Below are positions 42,197 to 51,158 of a stretch of 64,000 nt of DNA, piece after piece (within the stretch, counting starts at the first letter, position 1; every line of letters begins with the position of its first letter). The stretch covers positions 1 to 64,000 of IMG/VR virus record IMGVR_UViG_3300042449_002472. One strand, given 5' to 3'. A program made the translations under genes and the position numbers. The notes beneath the pieces are model-generated. The model was not told the origin of the DNA. It did no database searches and saw nothing but the letters and a program-made list of their open reading frames with translations. This DNA comes from a virus.

Positions 42197-43777
42197 ATGA
42201 ATACATTTTCTGAATTTTTTATAGCACAACAAAAAAATGATGTGACATTTTTTCTAGAAAGTAATCATCAACAATTTGAAGATTCCAAAGAACTTTTCTA
42301 TAACATGATTTGTAAATTTGGAAATGATCCAATCATATTAGAAGCATGGGGCGATTGGTGGAATAAAGCCAAGGAATATGCTGGAAAGGCATGGAATTGG
42401 GCCAATAATAAAGATATGAGTTTACAGGATATTGCCACAGGAACTGGGAATTTGGCAAAAGGTGTGGTTACTGGATACAAACAAGGTTATAAAGCCACAG
42501 AAGGCGAAGCTGGAATAAAGAAAATAGAAAGTATTGCAAAAGAAGTATCAGAATTAGCAAAATCTTTTTCACAAAAATATAAAGTCGATCCAGTAACAGC
42601 AGCGGTTCTTATTTCTGCTGGTGCTACTGGTGGTCTTGGTGCAATTCCAATGATGGCAATAGCAATAGGATTAAGAAGAAGTGGATCATGGTTAGCCGAT
42701 AAAGGATTTGAGAAAGTTTGGGAAAAATTAACTGGTACGACTGTAGATCAAGCTGATGCTGCATGGCAAGGAAGCTCTGCCTCTGCTCCAAAGATGGCAA
42801 GCCCTGCTTCTTCTCCAAAGATGGCAGATCCTGCTGGAACATTTAATGTAATGAACCCCTCAGCAAATTCCGCATCAATTAAAGATCATTTTCAAAATTC
42901 TGGAAATCTTACATTTGAACAATACATCATGTCTAGAGATCCAGAAATGTACATGGAATTAACAAGTTGGTTAAAACAACTTGTTGGTAAAGGTGCAAAG
43001 AAAGCTGGTGAATTTGCTGGTAATGTTGCACAAGGAGCAAAGGATTATGCAAAAGATGTCGGAGAAAGAGGATTTGGAACTGCAACTGGAGAAAGGGCTG
43101 GAAGAGTTTTGGGAAAAGGTGCTGGAACTTTTGTAAACATTTGGAGCGTACTTAAAAAGAGTATTGCAAATGTTGGTAAGTTTATGGCCAACAATCCAGT
43201 TAAAACATCTAAATTGGTATTGGCTATTGCTGCTGGAAGTATGATTGGTCATTATGGAACACAAGCAATCAATAATTTCATTCATAAGCCTTCATCTGAC
43301 CAAATAGGAGAAATTACAAAAGCCGCTAAAGACTCTGGTGTTTCTGATACTGACATAAATGATATTCATAAAGATACTGGATATTCTGGTAAAGGTGGAG
43401 ATTTCAGTAATGCTATTGGTGCAAAAATTAGTTATGGCAATGCAGTCGCACAAGCCAAAGCAGATATCGTTCAAAGCATTAGAGATGGAAATATTACAGA
43501 TTATGAAACTTTACAAAAAGCAATTAAAGATGCACATAATAAATTTTTCCCACTATTAGATCCTATTGGAAAAAGAGTTTTTGACAGTAAATTAGATATG
43601 CATATCACAAGCTTGGCTGGCAATGGTGCTACAGGAAATGCTGCCGAATTAACAATGAAAATCATTAAAAATGCTGGTGGAACTCCAAATATCGAAGCCC
43701 TTTCAAATATGGGGCAAGCAATAAACAAAATTAAATCGTCATTAAATACTGATCAGATTGGTATTGACAACTATTAA
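42197..43777 (+). CDS. Large hydrophobic-segment cargo protein with internal second leader
   Basis: 526 aa starting MNTFSEFFIAQQKNDVTFFL. The two hydrophobic stretches shared with 16786-18354 are present: DPVTAAVLISAGATGGLGAI near residue 135, and NPVKTSKLVLAIAAGSMIGH near residue 334. Between them, after a Pro/Ser/Ala-rich link, comes TFEQYIMSRDPEMYMELTSW near residue 236. This resembles the leader and start of 26554-27009. It therefore looks like two cargo proteins fused, with a potential internal processing site. GGACTAAAA precedes the ATG. Confidence 0.65.
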   Translation: MNTFSEFFIAQQKNDVTFFLESNHQQFEDSKELFYNMICKFGNDPIILEAWGDWWNKAKEYAGKAWNWANNKDMSLQDIATGTGNLAKGVVTGYKQGYKATEGEAGIKKIESIAKEVSELAKSFSQKYKVDPVTAAVLISAGATGGLGAIPMMAIAIGLRRSGSWLADKGFEKVWEKLTGTTVDQADAAWQGSSASAPKMASPASSPKMADPAGTFNVMNPSANSASIKDHFQNSGNLTFEQYIMSRDPEMYMELTSWLKQLVGKGAKKAGEFAGNVAQGAKDYAKDVGERGFGTATGERAGRVLGKGAGTFVNIWSVLKKSIANVGKFMANNPVKTSKLVLAIAAGSMIGHYGTQAINNFIHKPSSDQIGEITKAAKDSGVSDTDINDIHKDTGYSGKGGDFSNAIGAKISYGNAVAQAKADIVQSIRDGNITDYETLQKAIKDAHNKFFPLLDPIGKRVFDSKLDMHITSLAGNGATGNAAELTMKIIKNAGGTPNIEALSNMGQAINKIKSSLNTDQIGIDNY

Positions 43778-43862
43778 TCTAAGCTACTTTGACTAATAAA
43801 ATATGCAATTCAAATTATTCAATGATTTGTCTTCTAATAGTTTACTTTCGGTTGTATTACTT

Positions 43863-44075
43863 CTATTTATCAATTCCATGTGTGATGATATCGATTTCTT
43901 GTTCAAGCATTTTCTTTTCTTGATTTAAGAAATCTATTTCAGATTTAAGGTCTGACATTTTTCTTTCTTGAGTCAAAATGCAAGAAATGGAAAATAATGA
44001 GATTAAAAAGCAAGTAAGACAAACTCTTGCTTGAATTGTACATGCCATAACAAAAATTTTATCAAACATATTCAT
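43863..44075 (-). CDS. Small membrane-anchored coiled-coil protein
   Basis: 70 aa. Residues ~8-34 are hydrophobic (VMACTIQARVCLTCFLISLF) and form a membrane anchor or signal segment. Residues 38-64 are a coiled coil (SDLKSEIDFLNQEKKMLEQE). The layout resembles phage spanin-type or small inner-membrane proteins, without proof. It overlaps the 3' end of the upstream gene by 14 bp. GGA sits just before the ATG. Confidence 0.5.
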   Translation of the reverse strand: MNMFDKIFVMACTIQARVCLTCFLISLFSISCILTQERKMSDLKSEIDFLNQEKKMLEQEIDIITHGIDK

Positions 44076-44334
44076 TCCAATCTATATCATCTTGCATAAT
44101 TATTGGAGTACCATCACCAAGATATGCTCCCCTTATGTTGAATTCGAAGAATTCTTCGGCTTCCTCATGGTTCATATCTTTTTCCAAATTAGCTATTATT
44201 TTAGAATAGCTATAAACGATCTTTATGCTGTTAAAGCATGTTGAGATACCCATAATGGCATTGTCGTGTCCATCGAGCAATAAAGCCCCTTCAATGCCAT
44301 TTTCTTCACAGTAGTTGTCAATCATTTTTCTCAT
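44062..44334 (-). CDS. Small conserved-looking phage protein
   Basis: About 90 aa starting MRKMIDNYCEENGIEGALLL. DGHDNAIMGISTCF, then MNHEEAEEFFEFNIRGAYLG and DGTPIIMQDD follow. I recognise this pattern from other phage genomes (Y-C-E-E-x-G-I-E-G-A-L-L then D-A-I-I-G), but its function is unknown. The ATG at 44334 is chosen for this match; an upstream start at 44406 would add a basic hydrophobic stretch overlapping the helicase gene. The next gene overlaps its stop. Confidence 0.65.
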   Translation of the reverse strand: MRKMIDNYCEENGIEGALLLDGHDNAIMGISTCFNSIKIVYSYSKIIANLEKDMNHEEAEEFFEFNIRGAYLGDGTPIIMQDDIDWNEYV

Positions 44335-44378
44335 GATGTTACATTTAATCTTTTTCAAAATTAAATGCAATATCAGAT

Positions 44379-47156
44379 TTAATCTTTTCTGATAACCAAA
44401 TTCCAAATCCCCGCTTTCTTAAACATTTTTATTGTGGACTCGTATGGCGACCTACCCTCTTTGATTTTGTGTCTTAGTCCGCTAACACACACTCCCAATG
44501 GAGAACTGGTTGATGGTATGTGTCCATGTTTTTTATGATACACGCAAATTTTTTCAGCCGCTTTGTTCTCTCTGATTTCGTAAGTGTTGATACAACTTAT
44601 TTCCTCCCATATCCCCGCTTTCTTTAGAATTTTAACTGTGGATTTTTCTGGTGATCCACCCTTTTTAATTTTAGATCTTAATGATCCGATCCATTTTCCC
44701 AATTTTAATTTAGTTGATGGCATGTGTCCATGTTTTTTATAATAAACACAAATCTCTTCAGCTATTTGATTCTCTTTAATTTCATGAATGTTAAGACAAA
44801 TAACCTCTTCCAAAATACCAGCCTTCTTTAGAATTTTTACTGTGGATTCGTATGGCGACCTGCCATCTCTGATTTTTTTTCTTAAGCCACTAATCCATCC
44901 TCCCAACTTAGAACTGGTTAATGGGATGTGTCCATGTTTTTTATGATAAGCACAAATCTTTTCGGCCATTTCATTCTCCCTAATTTCATGCATATTAATG
45001 CAAGTGACTTCTTCCAAAATCCCATCATTCTTTAGAATTTCAACTGTGGATTCATATGGTGATCCACCTTTTTTTATTTTAAATCTTAATCCACCGATCC
45101 ATTTTCCCAATTTTAATTTAAATAATGGGAGGTGTCCATGTTTTCTATAATATAAACAAACTTGTTGAGCCATTTCATTCTCCCTAATTTCATGAATGTT
45201 CAAAGAACTGACCTCTTTCCAAATTCCAGCTTTATTAAACATTTTTACTGTAGATTCGTATGGTGATACGCCTTCTCTAATTTTTTTTCTTATGTATGAA
45301 ATACACCTGCCAATTTTAGAACCAACAGATGGAATGATTCCATGTTTTTTATAATAATCGCAAATTTCTTCGGCCATTTTATTTTCTTCTGTCTCCCCGC
45401 TATTCATTCTTTCTCGTAGCAATTTTAAAGAATCTTTGTCCACTAAAGAGCTAATGTAGTGCTGTACAAAACCAGATGGGTTTTTACATTTTTCAATCAT
45501 ATCCCAATCAATATTTGAAACATTTTCATTCTTCATCTTCAACGACCTCCTTGAGAGAATCGAAAATATCTCACACGAAATTTCTTCGATTTCACCTTTT
45601 GTAATTTTGTTTGCACCAAAAAATTCAACAACACACTTTTTAATTTTTCCAATGACATTTACAGAATCGTCTTTAGCATCATATTTTGAAAAAATGTATT
45701 TAAAAACATTGTTCAAAAGAGATATTTTTCTATTTTCATCTAACTTGCTTAAGGCAGATTCAACTTTGTCATTTCTTTCTTTTCGATCAACACTTAATGG
45801 TGAATCTTTAATTTCCGAAACTGGATTCATCGCATTTTCCATTAACATGTTGACTGCAATTAACTTAAAATAAGTATTAAGTTTATTTTCCATTTCGTCA
45901 TCTAACATAAGAGGCATGATGTGCATAATCTTTGCAGTCGGCTTGCCTTGCTTGTCTCTGATTACACGACCAACCATTTGAATCAAATCAGTAACAGATT
46001 CTTTAATGCCTGTTATTATCATGCCATTTGCAAATTCCCAATCACAACCTTCCTTGAACATGTTCAATGAAATGATGCAATCAAGAGCATTTTTATCGTT
46101 GTTTATATTAACACCACCAATGACACCAGAAAAATAATCTTTTCTTAAGTGTCTATTTTCTTCGCTTACAAGATCTAGTATTTTGTATTTTTCTCCTTTT
46201 TCATTTATCAATTCTATGATCCCATAATCATTAGTTTTTATTTTTTTTGCACCAAATTTCTTAGCAAGCATTTTCACAATACTTCGTACTTCGTTTTTCT
46301 TGCAATCAGTTTTCATTTTGTTCATTCTGTTGGGAATGTAAATTATGATTTTTTTATGATCAGAAGAAAAAAGAGAGTCAATGCAATTTCTTACTGAAGA
46401 CAGATAGCTTGTTGTTTTGGCTGTATTAGATCCAAAAACAAAATCATAAGAAAAGTTTTTAAAATGTTTCATTTGATTTATCCACACATCGAGCGGGAGA
46501 CTATATTTTGAAAATTTAGATGCTAGTTCAGCAGATATAATCTGTTGCTTGTCGCCACGGAAAAAAGTTGCGGTAACTAAAACAATGTCATTTTTATGAC
46601 TGAGTTTTTCGACAACTTCTCCAATTCTATTCGAACTATGCTGCACATGGTGTGCTTCATCTACCACAAGAACTAAATTATTCCAAATCTTTTCATTTCT
46701 GAATTTTTCCCAACATAAAACCAATGTCTGACGGCAACAGATGATTACTCTTTCGTTAATGCCATTGATTTCTTTGGAACTCAAAAACGACAGAAGCTCT
46801 CCAATAGTTCTGATGCCTTTTTTGTTACATAGATTAGTTTTTGGATTCCAATCTATTTTAGTTCCATCAGTCAATTGGACTTTAATATTTTTGCCAAAGC
46901 TCGATGCGATAAGAGTTTCTGGAACACAAATAATCACTTTCTTGTTACTGTTTGCAGCCTTTTTCCAAGCGAGGCTGGCGATGACAATACTCTTACCAGA
47001 CCCAGTGGGAGCATTTATAACAGCCAATTGTTCGTTTTGAAGCTGTTTTCGGCAATCTACCTGCCAATTTCTTTCTTTGACATATTCATCGTTATTTTCG
47101 ATGATTGTAGAGTGATTCAAAGACTTCCAATTAAATCCATCAATCTTATTAGACAT
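44379..47156 (-). CDS. DEAH-box SF2 helicase with five helicase-associated repeats
   Basis: 925 aa. Walker A NAPTGSGKS (49-56), VLVVDEAHH, LVTATFF and QMVGRVIRD give a complete SF2 DEAH motor. From ~590 on there are five ~67-aa repeats, such as ENEMAEKICAYHKKHGHIPL followed by LGGWISGLRKKIRDG and SPYESTVKILKKAGI. These are helicase-associated (HA) domains, known from phage and plastid helicases, and are likely to contact nucleic acid. They share the layout of the 1153-3537 nuclease repeats. AAAGGGC precedes the ATG. It likely unwinds or translocates DNA during infection. Confidence 0.9.
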   Translation of the reverse strand: MSNKIDGFNWKSLNHSTIIENNDEYVKERNWQVDCRKQLQNEQLAVINAPTGSGKSIVIASLAWKKAANSNKKVIICVPETLIASSFGKNIKVQLTDGTKIDWNPKTNLCNKKGIRTIGELLSFLSSKEINGINERVIICCRQTLVLCWEKFRNEKIWNNLVLVVDEAHHVQHSSNRIGEVVEKLSHKNDIVLVTATFFRGDKQQIISAELASKFSKYSLPLDVWINQMKHFKNFSYDFVFGSNTAKTTSYLSSVRNCIDSLFSSDHKKIIIYIPNRMNKMKTDCKKNEVRSIVKMLAKKFGAKKIKTNDYGIIELINEKGEKYKILDLVSEENRHLRKDYFSGVIGGVNINNDKNALDCIISLNMFKEGCDWEFANGMIITGIKESVTDLIQMVGRVIRDKQGKPTAKIMHIMPLMLDDEMENKLNTYFKLIAVNMLMENAMNPVSEIKDSPLSVDRKERNDKVESALSKLDENRKISLLNNVFKYIFSKYDAKDDSVNVIGKIKKCVVEFFGANKITKGEIEEISCEIFSILSRRSLKMKNENVSNIDWDMIEKCKNPSGFVQHYISSLVDKDSLKLLRERMNSGETEENKMAEEICDYYKKHGIIPSVGSKIGRCISYIRKKIREGVSPYESTVKMFNKAGIWKEVSSLNIHEIRENEMAQQVCLYYRKHGHLPLFKLKLGKWIGGLRFKIKKGGSPYESTVEILKNDGILEEVTCINMHEIRENEMAEKICAYHKKHGHIPLTSSKLGGWISGLRKKIRDGRSPYESTVKILKKAGILEEVICLNIHEIKENQIAEEICVYYKKHGHMPSTKLKLGKWIGSLRSKIKKGGSPEKSTVKILKKAGIWEEISCINTYEIRENKAAEKICVYHKKHGHIPSTSSPLGVCVSGLRHKIKEGRSPYESTIKMFKKAGIWNLVIRKD

Positions 47157-47262
47157 TCTTTGCCCTTTCGAAAAACATTATGATTGTAAACCTATATGTC
47201 TTTCGTCACATCCATATTAATATTTCACAAAATTATCCAAAAAAACAAAAATAAAACAAAAA

Positions 47263-47286
47263 ACCACGATTTTTAAAAATCGTGGT
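47263..47286 (-). terminator. Intrinsic terminator of the 47321-47815 gene
   Basis: A perfect inverted repeat with 12-bp arms (ACCACGATTTTT and its complement) is followed on the - strand by a T-rich run. It lies 35 bp after the stop of the - strand gene at 47321 and before the helicase gene, so the two are separate transcripts. Confidence 0.85.
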
Positions 47287-47320
47287 AGTGAAATATACTT
47301 AAAAAAAAGGCAAAGTAAAG

Positions 47321-47815
47321 TTAGTTGTAAGAATAAGTTCCAGTAAAAAAGCTTCTATGGAATTTATTTAGATGGTAGTCAATATCTTTTAGCAACAATG
47401 TAATTTTTTTCCTGACTTCGACCACATCTTCTTCTTTATCGACATTAATTTGTGAAATATCATAAATTTTATTGAATAAATCTTTAAAAATGAATTCTTC
47501 TTGCATGTTTTTTCTTTTTTTCTTCAATAATTTAAAAACATTCATTGCAATTTTATACAACTTGTCCATAAATTTATTTTTATCTGTATTGGATGAACTA
47601 CTCATATCATCGAATGAATCTACCGCATCCTGTACTTTGCGACTTAAATCAGATAGTTCTTTTTTGGTATCTTCGCTTGATACCAAATCGCTCTGATCAA
47701 TAATACCATCTTCATTTTCATCTGACACTTGTTTTAGGTCTGGATGGTACATCAAACCAGACGATTCCAAATAAACATATTCTTTATAAAGCTTATAAAA
47801 CCTATAATCAATCAT
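47321..47815 (-). CDS. EF-hand-loop-bearing helical protein
   Basis: 164 aa starting MIDYRFYKLYKEYVYLESSG. Residues 32-43 read DENEDGIIDQSD, a full EF-hand calcium loop with acidic or Asn ligands at positions 1, 3, 5, 9 and 12 and Gly at 6. The rest is helical: a Ser-rich link and a Lys-rich region (FKLLKKKRKNMQEE). The start could be a diverged cargo leader (YKEYVYLES), but this is weak. AGGAATAAT before the ATG is a good ribosome site. Terminator downstream. Function unknown; Ca binding is inferred. Confidence 0.65.
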   Translation of the reverse strand: MIDYRFYKLYKEYVYLESSGLMYHPDLKQVSDENEDGIIDQSDLVSSEDTKKELSDLSRKVQDAVDSFDDMSSSSNTDKNKFMDKLYKIAMNVFKLLKKKRKNMQEEFIFKDLFNKIYDISQINVDKEEDVVEVRKKITLLLKDIDYHLNKFHRSFFTGTYSYN

Positions 47816-47836
47816 ATTATTCCTTAATCTACATCA

Positions 47837-47867
47837 AAAAAACATATGCTTTATATATGTTTTTTTA
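47837..47867. other. A/T-rich hairpin between divergent genes
   Basis: AAAAAAACATAT at 47837-47848 pairs with ATATGTTTTTTT at 47856-47867 around a 7-nt loop. It lies upstream of both divergent genes (47815 on -, 47880 on +), so it is not a simple terminator for either. It overlaps a TATATA stretch and may be a promoter or operator. Confidence 0.4.
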
Positions 47868-47879
47868 TAACTAATAAGT

Positions 47880-48194
47880 ATGACAAAAAGAAAAAACATT
47901 GCATTTTGGTTTTTATTTACAATGATATTATCAATAAGTGCATTAGATCTGTATCTTATAATAAGATTTCAAAATGTGCTTATACATGAAGAAAAGAACA
48001 TAGTAGGCATTTGGCTAATAAGGCTAGATTCTGGGTCGGTTGCTTTATTTTCAGCGGTAAAAATGTTTGGAACATGTTTAAGTTTAATGATTTGGAAAAA
48101 AATATTGATAAGCAATCAAAAATATGGATTTACGATTGGAATTAGTATTTTGGCATTTCAGATATTTTTATTTTGTTGGCTACTATTCTTTTAA
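47880..48194 (+). CDS. Small integral membrane protein
   Basis: 104 aa with three hydrophobic segments: FWFLFTMILSISALDLYLII at ~10-29, a central one around LFSAVKMFGTCLSLMIW, and FTIGISILAFQIFLFCWLLF at the C-terminus. No family recognised. No clear Shine-Dalgarno. It overlaps the stop of the convergent membrane protein at 48191-48517 by 4 bp. Pairing of two small membrane proteins suggests a shared membrane role. Confidence 0.6.
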   Translation: MTKRKNIAFWFLFTMILSISALDLYLIIRFQNVLIHEEKNIVGIWLIRLDSGSVALFSAVKMFGTCLSLMIWKKILISNQKYGFTIGISILAFQIFLFCWLLFF

Positions 48195-48517
48195 TGGCTG
48201 TGAAAACCTTTTAACAGAATAAATCCCAAGATGATAAAAATCAATCCAAACATTTGAAAATAGTTGAATGAGAATTTAAAAATCATTAAGGGAATGCAAT
48301 ATCCAATTACCAAAATCATAAAATCCCAATATATGCTATTAATGAGAATTTTTTCTTTATCATCTAAAGATTTAACAAGCGTAAACCAAATTACACTTCC
48401 ACAAGTGTTTAAAAGAATTGAAACAATGAAAAACCAATGGCTTTTTCTGGTTGAATCAAAAAAAGTCAAAAACATTACCAGCGTGTAAAAAATACCAGCA
48501 AAAATGTAATGCCACAT
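48191..48517 (-). CDS. Small integral membrane protein
   Basis: 108 aa with about four hydrophobic segments starting MWHYIFAGIFYTLVMFLTFF and ending FGLIFIILGFILLKGFHSH. No family recognised. A TTATATATG stretch sits 4 nt upstream of the ATG without a Shine-Dalgarno, so the transcript may be leaderless. It lies between the AAA ATPase gene and its convergent membrane neighbour. Confidence 0.6.
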   Translation of the reverse strand: MWHYIFAGIFYTLVMFLTFFDSTRKSHWFFIVSILLNTCGSVIWFTLVKSLDDKEKILINSIYWDFMILVIGYCIPLMIFKFSFNYFQMFGLIFIILGFILLKGFHSH

Positions 48518-48536
48518 GACTTATATATGGTTCAAA

Positions 48537-49607
48537 TCATGTGTTAATATCCATTTTATTTTTAGATTCTTCTAAGCTAAATCCAAGTTGTTTGAATTCT
48601 TTCAATCTAAGAATTTGATCCAAATTTAAGTTACCAGCGGATTCAGCCCAGTCTTCAATTAATTTAGTTTTTAATTCCAAATCTGGGTTTGAGAAACATT
48701 TAACATATTTAAATCTGCTAGGCCTACTTCTTAAAGCCTCGTCTATTTTTTCAATGTTATTTGCAGTCAATATAAAAACAACTTTTTCATAAGAGTTATA
48801 AACACCATCTAAACAATTAAGTATTACATCAAATGTAAACTTGATTCCCATATTGTTACTTCCGTTATTGCCTTCTCCTATGATGCACTTTCTGCCATCA
48901 AAGTAATTATCAAAATCTTCCAAAAGAACAATCGTACCTGATGATATCTGAGAAAACATGAACATGATGTCTATATTCGTAAATTCGGGAACGAATGTGA
49001 TAATTGTTATTGGCAAATTATGTTTAACCGCAAGGTATTTTACATAAGAAGTTTTTCCATTACCTGGTTCACCATACAAAATAGCTCCTGTTTTAGAGTT
49101 GTTCAACAATATATTTCCTATCTCATCATCAAAGTCTTTCCATAAACTTTCTGGGAATATAGGATTATTGGCGTATTTAATAGCTCCAATTTTATCTGTG
49201 TTCCATGGAGTTGCTATTCTAACTGGTACACCAAACAAATTAATTTGCAATTCCTTGAGACTAACTTCTAAAAAAGTTTTTATATTTTTGTAATTCCAGC
49301 GAGTACACATTATAGAAGTAACTAAGTCCTTGCCTTGAAATCCAGCTTGAAGCAATCTCTCGTAATGACTAATGTAAAACCATGGGAAATTTTTATTGAA
49401 ACAAAAAGCCCTGTAAACTACCGGATGTCTTATCTCGGTAAAAAACTCTTCATCAATTATAAATTTTTTTTCATCTTTGCAAATGTCATAAAGAGTTCTG
49501 AATGTGTTATTGTCGATTCTTATTTCTACTAAAATCAAATATCTAATTACTGCCCATATACCAACAGCAATTCCACTCAATGCCAATATCGGTGTCATCC
49601 AGTTCAT
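48537..49607 (-). CDS. BCS1-like AAA ATPase with N-terminal membrane anchor
   Basis: 356 aa. Residues 5-27 form one membrane span (WMTPILALSGIAVGIWAVIR). A ~130-residue middle domain follows, then an AAA module: Walker A GEPGNGKT at 179-186, Walker B IVLLEDFDNYF, sensor-1 VFILTANNIEKID and RSRPSRFK as arginine finger. The layout resembles Bcs1-type ATPases, which move folded proteins across membranes; in phages their role is not known. GAGGAAAT before the ATG. The GNAT gene lies 3 bp away upstream, probably one operon. Confidence 0.85.
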   Translation of the reverse strand: MNWMTPILALSGIAVGIWAVIRYLILVEIRIDNNTFRTLYDICKDEKKFIIDEEFFTEIRHPVVYRAFCFNKNFPWFYISHYERLLQAGFQGKDLVTSIMCTRWNYKNIKTFLEVSLKELQINLFGVPVRIATPWNTDKIGAIKYANNPIFPESLWKDFDDEIGNILLNNSKTGAILYGEPGNGKTSYVKYLAVKHNLPITIITFVPEFTNIDIMFMFSQISSGTIVLLEDFDNYFDGRKCIIGEGNNGSNNMGIKFTFDVILNCLDGVYNSYEKVVFILTANNIEKIDEALRSRPSRFKYVKCFSNPDLELKTKLIEDWAESAGNLNLDQILRLKEFKQLGFSLEESKNKMDINT

Positions 49608-49609
49608 AT

Positions 49610-50032
49610 TTATTTCCTCAAATCTAATCGAAAATTTAACTCATGTTGGAAAAAACCTAGATTTTTATAAAATCCAATATTTTTTTGATCGGTAGAAAGA
49701 ACTAATTTATAGCAAGTCTCTCGTTTGGCTTGAAGAATAACATAATCTAATAAAATTTTTCCAATTCCTTTTCTTTGAAAGTCTTCGGCCACGCAAACAT
49801 CTTCAATGTGACCACACTTTTCTTTATAACGAAATTTAGATTCTAACAACAAACTGGCTGTAGCTACAATCCTATTATCGCATTCAACAACAAAAGTTTT
49901 AATTCCACATTTGCTTCTATGTTTTAAAATTTGAGAAATATCACTAGATTCAGAATATATTTCTCCCAAAACCTTAAGGCAATCCATGAATCCTTTGTTT
50001 AAATCTGATTTTCTAAATAATCTAATTTCCAA
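49610..50032 (-). CDS. GNAT-family N-acetyltransferase (TTG start)
   Basis: 141 aa. EIRLFRKSDLNKGFMDCLKV is the usual first strand and helix. HIEDVCVAEDFQRKGIGKIL carries the acetyl-CoA pyrophosphate site Q86-R-K-G-I-G91. YKLVLSTDQKNIGFYKNLGF is the C-terminal signature. It transfers an acetyl group to an amine of unknown identity. There is no ATG in the conserved N-terminal region; a TTG at 50032 with GAGGAG about 9 nt upstream is the likely start. It lies next to the AAA ATPase gene. Confidence 0.85.
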   Translation of the reverse strand: MEIRLFRKSDLNKGFMDCLKVLGEIYSESSDISQILKHRSKCGIKTFVVECDNRIVATASLLLESKFRYKEKCGHIEDVCVAEDFQRKGIGKILLDYVILQAKRETCYKLVLSTDQKNIGFYKNLGFFQHELNFRLDLRK

Positions 50033-50120
50033 TTTAAAAATCTCCTCTTGATCAAATCAAAATAATCATGCATATTGTACAGAAATAAATGAGTCACTGT
50101 CAAACTGATAATGGACTGCG

Positions 50121-51158
50121 ATGAAATACATAACACACATAGGTCGCAAATTTTTAAGGAATGGTGGTGCTGAAATCCTTTTAAGAAGCATTTCATCACA
50201 TGAGATGTTTCAAGGCGATTTGCAATTCAGACAAAGTTTATGCATCGATAGAAATTTTTATGATAAAGAATTTTGCGAAACATTTCCTCATCCTGTATAT
50301 CTTGGTGGAAAAAACGAAATAACTAAAGCAATTGAAAATGAAGATATAATTTTATTTTGGGGAGACATCCAATTAAATAATCTAGATATTCCAAAACCAA
50401 AAGTTTGCATATTGTTCGTGTGCAGCGAAGAGCCTAATATAGTTTCCAATAATTCAAGCTATATTACACATTGCATTGCGACATCAAAGAGAACGGCACT
50501 TAATTCGTGTGGCAATATACCATATACAGTAATTTACCCTGGATTTGATGAAATAAGACTAACGCCAACAGAAACTAGAGATTCGCAAAGAAAAAAAATG
50601 GGTCTTGGCGATGATGATTTTTTAGTTGGTATGATTTCAAGAATTGGAGAAAACAAAAGACAATTTTGGCTTATGGAGGCAATTCAAAAAATAAATTCAG
50701 AAAAAATAAAAGCAGTTTTTGTTGGTGGAGGAAAAGATTTAAAAAAACTTAAAAATATGAATGTAAGAAATTGTTTGTTTGTCGGTCATCAAGATGATGT
50801 TGCAAATTGGTATCTGGCCATGGATGCTTTTTGTATATTGTCAAGAAGTGAAGGAGGGCCAACAACCTTATTCGAATCATCTTATATGAAAGTTCCGTTG
50901 ATATATACAGATTGCGGATTTACAAAAGAATTGTGCAATAGTTACAATTCTTTCTTTGTAAGAGATGTTAAAGATTTAATAGAAGTTATAAAAATCATGC
51001 ATTCATTAGGAAAAGAAAATTTAAAAAGATATACAAATAATAATTATAGCATATATGAAGAGTTTGGATCTATAGAAAAATCGGCCAAAAATTGGTACAA
51101 AACAATTAAAGATGTAGTGGCAAAAAAAGAAAGGGAAAATTGCAGATTACTTTCATAA
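50121..51158 (+). CDS. GT4-type glycosyltransferase
   Basis: 345 aa. N-terminal THIGRKFLRNGGAEILLRSI is typical of GT4 enzymes acting on lipid-linked or surface glycans. DDDFLVGMISRIGENKRQFW, AVFVGGGKDLKKL and LSRSEGGPTTLFESSYMKVP (E-x7-E-type site) form the donor domain. Substrates unknown. GGA is ~6 nt from the ATG. It stands alone on + and overlaps the 3' end of the cargo gene at 51153 by 6 bp. Confidence 0.85.
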   Translation: MKYITHIGRKFLRNGGAEILLRSISSHEMFQGDLQFRQSLCIDRNFYDKEFCETFPHPVYLGGKNEITKAIENEDIILFWGDIQLNNLDIPKPKVCILFVCSEEPNIVSNNSSYITHCIATSKRTALNSCGNIPYTVIYPGFDEIRLTPTETRDSQRKKMGLGDDDFLVGMISRIGENKRQFWLMEAIQKINSEKIKAVFVGGGKDLKKLKNMNVRNCLFVGHQDDVANWYLAMDAFCILSRSEGGPTTLFESSYMKVPLIYTDCGFTKELCNSYNSFFVRDVKDLIEVIKIMHSLGKENLKRYTNNNYSIYEEFGSIEKSAKNWYKTIKDVVAKKERENCRLLS

